From Pyronema omphalodes (lineage: Eukaryota; Ascomycota; Pezizomycetes; Pezizales; Pyronemataceae): a stretch of DNA of 64,000 nucleotides. A program made the position numbers and the translations under genes. Positions 33,919 through 45,814 of the stretch are shown piece by piece. Within the stretch, counting starts at the first letter, position 1; each line of letters starts with the position of its first letter. A model generated the notes under the pieces. The model was not told the DNA's origin and did not search any database. It saw nothing but the letters and a program-made list of their open reading frames with translations. The stretch is taken from positions 1 through 64,000 of the forward strand of contig JAJJXM010000094.1 in the NCBI GenBank assembly GCA_024516155.1. The letters are read 5' to 3'.

Positions 33919-36900
33919 ATGGCTTCGGGTTGTAAATATTGCTTCAGTTAATAGACAACGATTCAAACGGTGTTCGCTATTAACGTTTAAGCAATCTTGT
34001 CTCTCTCTCTATGTGTAGTGGCGGTGGGTGTGTGTCGTTTGTGAAGATCCCTCCCAGGATAGAAATAGACGCTGGTCTGGGGGCAAGGTGAATGCGATGC
34101 CGATCTAGGGTTGCGGGCTGGTTTCAAGCTGGCGCAGACTCTCGACTAGGATATCGAACGGACCTTCTCGAGTGACTTTTTTTTTCTCGCTTGGGCGCTC
34201 GAGGGTCAAATAGTACGACTCGGGATGTGGATGTGTTTTTGCTATTTCCAGTGACGCCAGGAATTGGTAGTTTACTGCAGTGTTTCGGTGGTTGTAGCGG
34301 TGGTAGATGGTTGTCTGTGATGTGGGTAGTGGGGTACCAGCATCTGGTTATGCAGCAGCGTACGGACGTAGCAGGGAATCACTACCGGTTGTGGGTGTGG
34401 GTCTCGAGGGATGAAGAGGAGGAGGAGGAGGAGGAGGAGGGGTTCGTGGGGTGTCGGTGCTCGTCTTTGTTGGTTTTGCTGCCAGCAAAACAGGCGATTC
34501 GGTGGAAGATAAATAAGAATAGTTCCACTCCAATCAGCACGGTGCAACGTACTCTCACTCCAGCTGCAGTCACCCGTGCTCCGTTCTTGTTTCTGTGTCT
34601 GTGTCGGTGATATTTGACGCACCGATTACGGCAATTCTTTTTTTTTTTTTCTTTTTTTCGTTTTGGTGAGCAAAAATGCTTTAGGTATTGAAGGTTTGGA
34701 CGTGTTGGAAGGGATTTGGAGGGGGAAGAGAGTGGAAGCTCGTGCAGTGACAGAGAAAGGAAAGCAGGGTGAGCGGAGGAAAGCTTTCGCAGTGACGCAG
34801 GAGTGTACAAGGAAGGAAGGATATCAGAAGGGAGAAAAGAAAGGAAAGAAAGCCTGTGGTGTGTCCTCGCTGCTGTTGTGCAGTGCACCCTCACCCTCTC
34901 CCTCGCATCCTCCTCCGCTGGCGGATGTTTGACTTGCATCACTTCATGCACACCGCTTCTTACCTTATCATTTTACAGGTAATAGGTCCACATCAATCGC
35001 GATTGAACTCGGCTCGCCCATGGCCATCCCTGCACACCAGATGCCATGGAGCTTGATTTCAGCGAAGGACAAGAAGATTAGACCGCCCCTTCCCCCTCCC
35101 CCGACACTCGATGCGGACACAGCGGCGAAGAAGTTACAGCATAGGCGTCGAACTTACATATGCATCCAACTGAGCTTCCCGGAGCTATCTTCCCGACAAA
35201 AGTGTAGCCGTTAGTAGTTATCGGGACGAGAGGAAGAGGGGAAGAGAGAGAGAGAGAGAGAGCTCAAAAGGACCTTGTGAAATCTAGAAATCTGGGAATC
35301 TGGAATCCGACAGCTCGCAGCTATGTAACAGTTTTATATTAAACCCTGTGGGAGGGCATGATATCAGCACCAGCACCAGCACCAGCAACGCACCCCTCCT
35401 CCAGGATATTTCACAATATAGATTCCGGCATTTATTATCATTTATTATTTCATATTACAGCCAGCGTAACCCACATGCTTTATTTCACACTGCGGTTAGG
35501 TATGGTGGTGAGCCTACCCAGATTCTGTGGTCCATATGACGGACAGGCAAATCAAATTAAAACCTCGACCCTGAAAAATCCGGGGCAAGTCCCCGGGGCA
35601 GGTACGGCAAAGTGACGCCGCTATGCTAAACCGAGTCTGCAATAATAACCCTAACCCGTGAAATTAGCGTGACGCCCGAACACGGCGCCGGGCGTCTGGA
35701 TTCCGATGAAGTGTGAACTATATGTACTGTACAGGCTACATACAGGTCCGCAAGGCCCGCCAGGCCCGCCAGGTCCGCCTACTCCCCGTTGTTATGGAGC
35801 ATAGTAACCAGTGACCAGTGACCACAGTAAATAAGTATGGCTAGCATACAGCAGGAATTTCAAGAAACCTAAAAGCAGAGCAGAACACACGAATTACCTT
35901 TCCGTTTTTTTTCTTTTTTGTTTCTTTTCAAATTTAGACTTTTTTTTTACGAGCTCCAAAGCAGCATGCATTTTTTTTTTACGAAGATTTGTACAACTCA
36001 CTATCGATCAAATGCACCGAATGATAATCATTACCCAATACCCAATAACTTAAATACGATGTGTGTGTGTTGGCGAGCGAGATATCACGGGAGCGAGAAA
36101 CGGCCACGAAACCAAGAAACCAAGAGAGCGACAAAACGACAGAGCGACAAAACGAGAGAACGAGAGAACGAGAGAACGAAAGAACGAAAGATCAAGGGAT
36201 CAAGGGATGAAGGGATCAAGAGAGAAATCGACAAACCGAAAGATCAAAGATAAAAGATCAAAAGACCAGCAAAAGACCATGAAAAACGACAAAACGACAC
36301 AGCGACAAGCCAAACCAAACCAAACCAAACCAAACTAAACCAAACCAAACCAAACCAAGCCAAGCCAAGCCAATCCATACAAACCCCATACAAACCCCAT
36401 ACAAACCCCATATGTAAACATATCGAGTTTACCGGTCGGTCGGCAACTGCAACCCACTCCAAGCCAACCCCATTTTATCGGAGCTCAGACAACCGCACTA
36501 ACTGGAGCTGTCCATACAGCATCCAGCATACCCATGCCTGTCCCTAATGATAGGGACCACGGCACCTTTGTCTTCTGTTCTTCTGTTCTTCTGTTCCTAT
36601 GTTCTTCTGTTCCTCTGGCGGGCGTCATAACACTTGATACTTGATACTCGATACTTCATAGCGGTCTGAGAACTTTTGATATGTGTGAAGCATGAACCAC
36701 AGACAAGAACCACAGAACCATAGCTCCTCAAAACCCCCCGCACCACAGCCATAGAATCACAGCCATAGAACCATAGAACCACAGAATCCATATAGAAAGC
36801 GCTGTGCGTAGTCTCGCCAGAAAATATGGAAGATGGAGGAGGAAATTTGGATTTTGTAGGCGAAATCGGAATGTGTACATACCAGAGACAGAGACAGAGA

Positions 36901-39900
36901 TAGGTAGAGATGGAGATGGAGATAGAGATAGAGATGGAGATACAAGGTTCATGGTCCGGGTTCAGGTCCGTAATGTCTGTGGGTACACATGGCATAGCCG
37001 CATAGCATGGTATGGTATTGGATGGGATGGTATTGGATGGTATGGGATGGTACGGCTAGACTTTTGAGTTCTGGAGGTCTGGAGTTCTAGAGTTACGGAG
37101 TTCTAGAGTTCTATATACAGTAGAGGTCTGAATGTCTGGAGGTCTGAAGGTCCCGAGGTCTGGGCTTATTTCAAGTAAAGCGAACGAAGCGAATAAAGCG
37201 AACGAAGCGGATAGTGGGTATGTAACGGTTGCTCGTTGCTTTATTTACCGTTTATTTATTTGATTTTTATTGCCATCTCAACCGTTATATATCTGTAACT
37301 TTACTTACTCCCATTAGCATCATAGCAAATTTTTAAATACAGTCGTAGTCAGAATCGAATATTATAGCGAGCTACGGGCTGCAAGCAACAGAACACAACA
37401 TCAACCCTTCCCTTCAACCCCTCAACCCCACCAAGACCCGCATATCTTACTGTCAACTACGTACATACATTTCGAACTCGCAAACCCCATCTATATCTCC
37501 ATCTCTGGAACCCCCTCTCTCTCCATCGGTCGCACGGAACAGAAACATCAAATCACATCAAATCACATCACATCGTTTTTTTAAGTCTTAGCTACAGTAG
37601 ACTCATAACTGGTGCGTTGCGGCGTTGGGTCCTAAGTTTTAGAACAGGGGAAATGTAGGATATGTCGGGACTCGGGACTCGGGGTAAGCCGCTAATGGTA
37701 ACCATGACAACAACAACGACAACGATAATGGCGCTAGATGTTGGATATGCTTTTTTGGGTGATGTGTTTGGAAATAATCTGTGATGAAGTTTTAATAGAT
37801 ATAAATAAGAAATAGGGAATAGGGGATAGGGAATAGGGAATAGGGAATAGGGAATAGGGAATAACAAAAATAATCGGTATCTAAAGTGCAGACATACAAA
37901 GACATTAAGAAAAGCAAAAGGCAGCAACTCTGTAGGTAACAAACTTGAGAAAACTGGTAAAAGTAACGGTCCCTAACTCCCTTATTTACACTATCTTCCT
38001 ATCTATCTTGTATCTATCTATCCATCTATGTATAATCCGCCCCCTATATGCATATCATCAATAAACATCATCGATAAAATCAAGAAATGTACAGTATTTA
38101 TGTATGTAGTTACTAATAACTGAAATCAGTATTCAGGAATCAGTATGGTAAGACGATGCTATGCTATGCTATGGTGAATTGGTTATGCTACATATATATA
38201 TGATGTTTTACACCCTTCACCGTAATCCCCCCACACATCGCCACGATATCGTATATAAATATAGATATAATTCACGCGACAGCATGATACAAGATCTCCC
38301 TATATATCCACCGACCCACCGGGCCACCGACCCCTACAACTTGCCAGGGCCACTGCCACTGCCACTGCCACTGCCGCCGAGGATAACCACCACCCACCAC
38401 ACATCCGGCAGGGTTATGCATTTTATTCATTTTATAAGCACAGCCTCGATCTACATAATATCCAAGATCAAAGTTGAAGTTTCAACCTGTAGAGTCTTGT
38501 TAATGGAAGTGGATGTTGACTTACGACTTAGCGCACATCTGTTGTTGTTGATACCTCTAGTTCTTTATTGAATTTATTCGGTTGTATGCCCACCTCCATC
38601 TTTGGGCGTCTTGTTTGACTTGGAGATTTTCTTTACGGCAATTTTTCGTTATTTGATAATTAGTACTATCATATATCATGTATACATCATGCATAAGTTA
38701 TCAAAGGGGATCCTGAATGGGTTTAATAAATTTCTTATCAATCCCTATCAATCCTTATATATACATAAATATAATTCACCATATATATATATATAAAAAG
38801 TCCGATCTGGAATCTGGATATACGTGGTGCTCCATAGATATTCGCTATGTACTAACTGTTCCTGATAGAGTTGTCTGTAATTGTATGACTATTAATTATA
38901 CTCTTACCCATCTACTATTATCATTACTGTAACCACTACCATTATCACTACCATTATCACTACCATTATCACTACCATTATCACTACCATTATCACTACC
39001 ATTATCACTACCATTACTATAACCACTACCATTATCACTACCATTATCACTACCATTACTATAACCACTACCATTATCACTACCATTATCACTACCATTA
39101 CTATAACCACTACCATTATCACTACCACCAGGCACTATCTTCTGGGTTATATATTCCCGTAGAAATTTCAATTTTTTTTTGGTCTTGTCAATCTTCTCAA
39201 TTTTATCAATCTTATCAGTAGCATGATATGACATGACATTGTAGGCATGACATTACTATCAACTCAGTACAGTACAGAGTTACAAAACTTGTAATTCCAC
39301 AGAAGTATAAAGTATAAATAAGGTTGGTATTATAGTATCAATCATCAATGCAGATGTAGAACTTATTAAAAATATTTATTATATTTATCATTTTTTATAT
39401 TAAGCACCACTAGAAATACCATACGTAACCAATCACTCAATTTTACCCCGTAGCCTGCAAGTAACTTCAAGAAACATGTATGTACAACAAAGGACAAAAA
39501 CCGTAAGCTCGACCAAGTACCTGCAACATCTATCATATAAAGAAATTTAGCAAACTCCAACCCCCCAAGAAAGCCAATAACTAGTGACTAATAACCAACC
39601 AATAACAGTCCGTATCTAAATCCAGCAACAAACACCAAACACCAACCACCAACCACCAACCAACAACCAAAATTAAGCCCCTCTCAAACAACCCATCCAA
39701 ACCCCCAAATCCTCCACAAAACCAAGAAACCCCTCACCGCAATCCAAAGTTCCTCTAAAAAAAAGCACAAGCAACAATAGATATGATAGCCCTTTAAGTC
39801 TAGTATCAACCATCCCACTCCGACCATCATTCCAGTTCCAAATTTCAACACAAATACCGTCGTTGAACATTCCATATACATCTTTTCCCCCATTCCTCCA

Positions 39901-40806
39901 TTTACTATTCTTTAATTAAAACCTAATAGAACATAATCCCAGGGAGAGGAAGATGGAGTTGGAGAAGAAGCATCATATCAGTCGTGACTTATAAAACCGT
40001 GTTTGCATGTGATATCACTCGTATATAAAGCATATGGTGGGAAAATTGTCAAGGTTGGGAGGTAGGGATTACTAACTAGTAACCGCCACCCGAGTGGATT
40101 TACTGTTGGTTGTGGTATATGTTGCGGGAATTGTTTTGATGGTCCTATATTTTGGGTAGGATAGGATTGATTTAAGGATGGTTTTGTGTCGGTTGAGTGT
40201 ATATACCAGATATGATTTTTAATCAGATGGAGGGACAACAAAGACAACAAAGACAACAAAGTTTTTAAATCACAACAGACAGATTAGCCAATCACCCTGA
40301 ATGAATAATAACGGTCTGGTATAATAATTTATTGTTACTCCGTGGAAAAAAAAAAAGAACTTTTTTCAATTTTTGTTACCCCTTGTCAAGATAACTCCCT
40401 TTCTGCTAGTCTATCATAAACGAAAAGAGTCATGAAACACATCCACGCCATTGGGTTATAAAACCAACAAGCACAAAACAAATCGCCTGCCACCTTTGCC
40501 ACAACCGCAACCGCAACCACAACCATCCAAAGGTTCAACAAAAAGAAAAAGAAAAAAATAAACCCTGAACATTAAAAGAAAGGCAACGCACAATACATAC
40601 TCTCATACAATATAACAACCAATGATAACATGAAAAAAAAAAAACGTAAAAACAAAATCGTCATCAAATCCCTTTAAGAGGATACAAGCTTAAAAATAGC
40701 GCTTGTTATCACTCTTTCCTCCCTGTCAATTTACAAAACACCACCGAAAAAAGAAAATAACAGCAATTTCAATGCTTAAATATGTCAGATATCACTTCGC
40801 CTTCAC
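33919..40806. other. Gene-poor, microsatellite-rich region (~6.9 kb)
   Basis: No frame here resembles a protein family; all longer frames translate simple repeats. Visible tandem repeats are GGA (34,419-34,440), AGAG (35,246-35,262), AGGCCCGCC (35,750-35,778), GAGAACGA (36,145-36,190), ACCAAACCAA (36,309-36,362), GAGATAGAGAT (36,890-36,945), GGTATTGGATGG (37,010-37,050), GAATAGGG (37,805-37,862), a 12-bp ACTACCATTATC array (38,930-39,125) and ACAACAAAG (40,230-40,262). It lies between the 5' end of PPS1 and the 3' end of PAT1. A non-coding transcript cannot be excluded by eye. Confidence 0.65.
38926..39128. repeat. 12-bp tandem repeat (ACTACCATTATC)
   Basis: About 16 units of a CACTACCATTAT dodecamer occur, punctuated every few units by an ACTATAACCACTACC variant. 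The result is a higher-order pattern of about 48 bp. Because the unit is a multiple of three, the minus strand stays open with an NGSD/GYSN peptide; that frame has no other support. Confidence 0.85.
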
Positions 40807-43339
40807 TTATCCAAGGAGGTCAACATCCAATCCCATTGCGCGCATGAAAAGGTTAACGTTCTCGCGCTTCTGGATTCCGAGCTCGGGCGGGAGAATCCTG
40901 CTAGCTTGGACATTCTCAAGTACACGGTCCCTATTACATGTCAGATACACAATTCCCAGTACTAATGGACTGATAAAACTTACTTTACGGCAGCAACCAA
41001 CTTCTGCTGCTGAAGCATGCTTGCACCAACCGCCATACTGGCCAAGAATTGCCAGACGTACTGGTCGTCGACAAACTTGCCGTTAGGGGGGAAGCAGTTA
41101 TTCCAGCAGCCATCAAGGGTGTCAAAGAGTCTGTCAAACTGTGCTTGCCATTCGAGAACGTAGTCTTCCTGGACCTGGCCAGACTGCTTGAGCAGCTCCG
41201 CTCGGGAAAGGAACATTGTTAAGAACTGAAGACCAATCTTGGTCATACTGATCATGCGGATGTTGATACGGTCCAAGGCGAGAGTCAAAAGCCCCACCAC
41301 AATAGACATCGGTGCCTCGTACATGTATCCCATAAGAGGAGGAAGGATGTTGGCGCTAAACACCTCGATATCTTCCCGGTGAGCAGAAGGAAGTTGTGTC
41401 TCGTCCGGCCCGTAAATTCCGTTCTTTACAACATCCAAAGAGTCAAGGTGGACAACGATCATGGTAAGGATAGTAACGCGTTTCTCGGTGTCGAAGTGGC
41501 GGAAGAGACGAGGCATTGCACGCTTCATTTTTGAGAAGGAAAGGATCGCAATGAATGGGTGCGTGTGAGGAGATCTAAAGAATGTTAGCTGCTTCTTATG
41601 AAGGCTCAACGTCCTATGAAAACATACGCAGTATTTATCGGCTCCTGCATCTTAGTTTCGGCATAGAGTTTATTCGTCAAGTGCTCCTTGGTCGCAAGCC
41701 ACTCTTCGTGAATCTCTGAAGGAGGTTGTCCCTCGATGAAAGGTGGTAGCTTTACCCGGTCACGCTCATGAATTTCAAGCTCCAGCAGTACGTCATAGAC
41801 GTTTTCTATGGCGCGGAGTAGTGATTTTCTGTCGGCAAGAGAAGTCTTCTTGACCGGCTCAAGCCCGCTCTCCGACTTTTGAATGTTAAGCATCGGTCTG
41901 GGCGTCTTCACATTGCTGAAGGAGATCTTTCCCAAACTTCCCTCCAAAACCAATTGGTTCTGCTTTGGCCTAGCTTTGGCGGCAGCTACAGCCCTTGCTA
42001 CCTGCTGCTCCATTCGCTGAAGGTGGTTATCCTGTCGCCTGTTCCCCCGTCCTCCTTGACGGAATAAGTAGGTTTGTGCCAGCTGACTTAACGGCTGTTG
42101 AGGGTTGCTACGTGCTCGAATGGCTGAATGAACGATATAGTAGAAGTCTTCGTGCGGATTCTCTTCGGTGTTATTAATAGAGACGAGTTGCTGAAGTTGT
42201 ATTCGCTGAATAAAGTTCTTGTCTTGCGGGGTCATGAGACCGTTGTAACGAGCCTATGGTCTATGTAAGCAAATTGTACATGATTTCACAGTGAAAATAC
42301 ACACCAACTGTGCAATCTTGTGGTTTCTCTTTAACCGTTTGCTCTCCTCCTCCAAAAATCTCAAGCGATCCGTCTCGGTCATGCTTTGTAGCTGCTGCGC
42401 AGGTAGATGAGGGGCCATTCCATACTGGTTGCGTCCATGCTGAGGAGCGGTCGGTTCGAGCTCACGCTGTTGCATGCGCTGCTGCTGCTGTTGAGGGTAG
42501 TTCCGGTCTTGATTCGTCTGCTGGTACTGAGGAATTTGGCCCTGTTGTTGCTGCTGCAACATTTGCTGGATGTGAGGTGGCAATTGATGCGCCGGGATCC
42601 CTCGAAAGTCCATGGGTGAGGAACCGAATTGTGGGCCAGGAGACGGGGTGTGCTGAGGAAGCTGTTGATGGAACTGATGCGTCATTGGCTGGTTCATGGC
42701 ACCGTGAAGCTGGTTCAATGGTTGGTAATGATTTTGAAGTTGCGGTTGAGAAGATTGAACAGGTGCTCTTTGGCTCATGAGCATTTGAGCTTCAACCTCC
42801 TCCAAAGTCATAACTTTCTTTCCACCGGGCGCAGACGACGGCATCTGGTAGTAGGATTCATGGTAAGAAGGCTCTCGCGTAGGTTCAGTTGCTCCCCAAA
42901 GAGACATATCCGGGACAAGTGCGGGGATTTGGGTGGAATCTGAGATGGCCGGTGCCTTGGGGGCAGACACCGGTTGGTATGTAGGCCGCTTTCTGGTGTT
43001 TGATCGGGAAAATATCGCTTGTTCCTCATTTATCACATTGGCTACCTTTGCTGTAGCGCCCGCAAAGTCGAAATCGCGGTCTATGTAGAAAGCATCTTAG
43101 CAATATGGAGAGCGCAGAGGACGTAGAGGTGGTACCAGCTCCGGCCGGACCTCCGAAAGTGTCATCGTTGAAGGCATCTTCGTCGGCATCAAGATCTTCG
43201 TAGGTATCTTCATAGTCGAGACTGGTTATTTGCCGGTAAGCAATGTATAAATCATCCATGGAAAGAATTGCGCATACCCTTTATCGTCAAAGTTACCTCC
43301 GGACCCGTAAGGTACGACTTCTGTGGTAAAAAAGGACAT
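40807..43339 (-). CDS. PAT1: Pat1, decapping activator and P-body protein
   Basis: Six exons: 43339-43278, 43221-43136, 43080-42305, 42253-41628, 41574-40984 and 40930-40807. They total 2,265 bp (754 residues). The N-terminus MSFF followed by acidic LDYEDTYEDLDADEDAFNDDTFG and RDFDFAGATAKVANVINEEQ is typical of Pat1. A glutamine/proline-rich disordered middle (residues ~100-300) follows, with an EVEAQM segment, then LARYNGLMTPQDKNFI and the alpha-helical C-terminal domain ending NVNLFMRAMGLDVDLLG. Pat1 bridges the Lsm1-7 ring and the decapping enzyme on deadenylated mRNA in the cytoplasm, and represses translation. The start is the only ATG giving the MSFF signature. It is divergent from the mannosyltransferase gene. 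Confidence 0.94.
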
Positions 43340-44336
43340 TCCTAACGTAGGATGTTGCACTTGAGAAAGGAAATGGGACAAAAAACGGTGCTGCTCGGCG
43401 GATGCCACAGCCCGTCTAAACACGTATTGATGGATGAATCGATGAAGGTATAACTGGCCAGAGCAGGTAACGCGAGCGGGGGGTTAACAGCAACGCAGTG
43501 GGATCGAGGTGGGGATGGGTGGGTGGTTGCTAGTGCTGATACGGATAGCGCTTGGCTAGATTTAATTAGGCAAGAGACATCACGATCTTTCAGCCTCAGA
43601 TTACATAATGTATTATTAGCTCAGCCGTTACAAGGTAGGGTAACGAATATGTACGATGGACCAGCTAAGCCGCTAGCGGAAGGACTTGGAGCTCTGGGCT
43701 GGCTGGCGGACTGTCGGACGTCCATTGACGTCGAAAAGGCCTGTTCAGTCTAGGAATGTCTGTGTGCAGTTGGCGTGATGGCGACGACATCCGATTCAGA
43801 TTGCGCTTATGTATGTCATTTTTCTCTATCTTCAGCCTTTCTGCATCGCGGGAGCAGACCAGATGCAGATTCCGAGAGCATCTAATTTGCGAATGTTGTT
43901 GTGCTGAATGATACGCCATATTGATTTACACATCACATCACTTCTATGCTGAGGCATGCTGAAATGAAGGAGGGCGAGCTTGCCTTTTGGGGACGTAGTT
44001 GCGCATAGCGGAGCATAGCTCGCGTACGTACACAGCAGTCACTTCTTCAGAACCTGTACAAAACACCCCTTTGCAACCCCATCTTAAACGACGAAGCTTC
44101 CGTCGCTACTCCACATTCCAGCCCTCGTTACAACAGCCTTTTTTCCTCGCTATCCTCGTCGCCGCCACAACCGTCGAGCTGAAACCGATCCCCAGTTTGG
44201 ACAGCCCGATCTACCGCATGCGACACCACCGATTCTAGTGCCAACCTCCAGCAAGCCATACACGTAACTCTAGTGAAGACGAGATAGCTAGCTTCGTATC
44301 TGAGGAATAGCGACGTCTCGTCACCCGTCCGACAAG
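43340..44336. promoter_or_regulatory. Divergent intergenic region between PAT1 and the mannosyltransferase gene
   Basis: The two start codons (43339 minus, 44337 plus) are 997 bp apart, so both promoters lie here. Small frames on either strand have no support. No TATA box stands out. Confidence 0.55.
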
Positions 44337-45814
44337 ATGCCAGTTCCTCACAACACGAGGATATTGCGCGTACTCCTCTTAACTGTCTTTGTATGTAGCT
44401 TCTCTGGTGCCATTGAATTCTGCTGTCGAGTCTGGGTGTTTGCACTGTTCACTGAAGCTGACAAAGTGTCCTCTTGCAGTCCGTTATCGTCCTCTACAAG
44501 ATATATACAAGCACTTACGATTCAAATTTGCCTACTGCAAATGTCTCGAAGTTTGCCCATGAGAAGCTAGAGTCTGCAAAGCAGCACCTTAATTTCTATT
44601 CGGGTCCGCCCAAAGACACTCTCACTACACCTAACCAGGCTCCCGGCCTACCTGTAGCAACTATTCCTGGTGAACGAGTTAACGCTACCTTTGTTACTCT
44701 TGCACGCAACAGTGACATTTGGGAGATTGCCAGGTCGATTAGACATGTTGAGGACCGCTTTAACCGCAAGTTCAACTACGACTGGGTGTTCTTAAACGAC
44801 AAGCCCTTCGACGACGACTTTATCAAGGTTACCAGCAACTTGGTCAGTGGAAAGACCAAGTATGGACTCATTCCGGAAAAGCACTGGAGCTTCCCTGCCC
44901 ACATCGATCAGGACAAGGCCAAGAAAACTCGTGAGGATATGGTATGCCCACCCCTCACCCCTCCCCTGTGGATACAGACAAGCTTACATAGAATTCAGCA
45001 TGCAAAGGGTGTCATCTACGGTGATTCTATTTCCTACAGGCACATGTGCCGTTTTGAGTCTGGATTCTTCTTCCAGCAGGATCTCATGAAGGAATACGAA
45101 TACTACTGGCGTGTTGAGCCCTCTATCGAGCTCTACTGTGACATTGATTACGACGTTTTCAAGTACATGAAGGACAACAACAAGAAGTACGGTTTTACTC
45201 TCTCCTTGTACGAATACATCGAGACCATTCCTACTCTTTGGGAGAGCACCAAGGCTTTCATGAAGGAGCATCCCGAGCATATCGCCGAGGACAACGGAAT
45301 GAAGTTTATCAGTGACGATGGTGGAAACACCTACAACCGTTGCCACTTCTGGTCCAACTTTGAGGTTGGAAGTCTCGATTTCTGGAGAGGACAGGCTTAC
45401 CAGGACTACTTCAACAAGTTGGACCAGGATGGTGGTTTCTTCTATGAACGTTGGGGTGATGCTCCCGTTCACAGTATTGCCGCTGCTCTCTTGTTGCCCA
45501 AGGATGAGCTTCACTTTTTCAATGATATTGGGTAAGTTTCGTCATCTATCATTATATCACAATAACCTCTAATCATGGGAACAGATACTACCACGTACCA
45601 TTCACTCACTGCCCCACCTCCGAGGAAGCTCGTATGAAGGGGAAGTGTACCTGCGAACCCAAGAAGAACTTTGACTGGAAGGGTGAGTCTTCTATCTCCG
45701 GCTATTACTTTCCATTTCCGCCACTAACACATCGTAGGATATTCCTGCACCTCCCGCTACTTTGACATGATGGGAATGCAGAAGCCTGCCGGTTACGAAA
45801 AGCAGATGGACTAG
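44337..45814 (+). CDS. Alpha-1,2-mannosyltransferase, Kre2/Mnt1/Ktr family (GT15)
   Basis: Five exons: 44337-44390, 44480-44941, 44999-45531, 45585-45682 and 45738-45814. They total 1,224 bp (407 residues). It is a type II Golgi membrane protein: a short basic start, one membrane anchor ([19 protein letters not shown]), a stem, then the GT15 catalytic domain. Signatures are [72 protein letters not shown] (with the glutamate proposed as nucleophile in Kre2) and [18 protein letters not shown]. The family transfers mannose from GDP-mannose onto N- and O-linked glycans. The second intron is 57 bp, a multiple of three without a stop, so retention would add 19 residues; family continuity (EDM then [10 protein letters not shown]) argues that it is removed. 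Confidence 0.94.

Noticed and set aside
34191..34951. Frames of 116-189 codons on both strands
   Set aside because: They translate GGA/TCC microsatellite and C/T-rich DNA, with no domain and no splice-supported extension.
36063..36338. 91-codon Arg/Lys/Glu-rich frame
   Set aside because: It is a direct translation of GAGAACGA and ACCAAACC simple repeats.
38926..39128. Regular repeats that might suggest a CRISPR array
   Set aside because: The units are contiguous 12-mers without unique spacers, and the genome is eukaryotic.
44984..45514. 176-codon minus-strand frame inside the mannosyltransferase gene
   Set aside because: It is the shadow of the conserved GT15 coding exon on the other strand.
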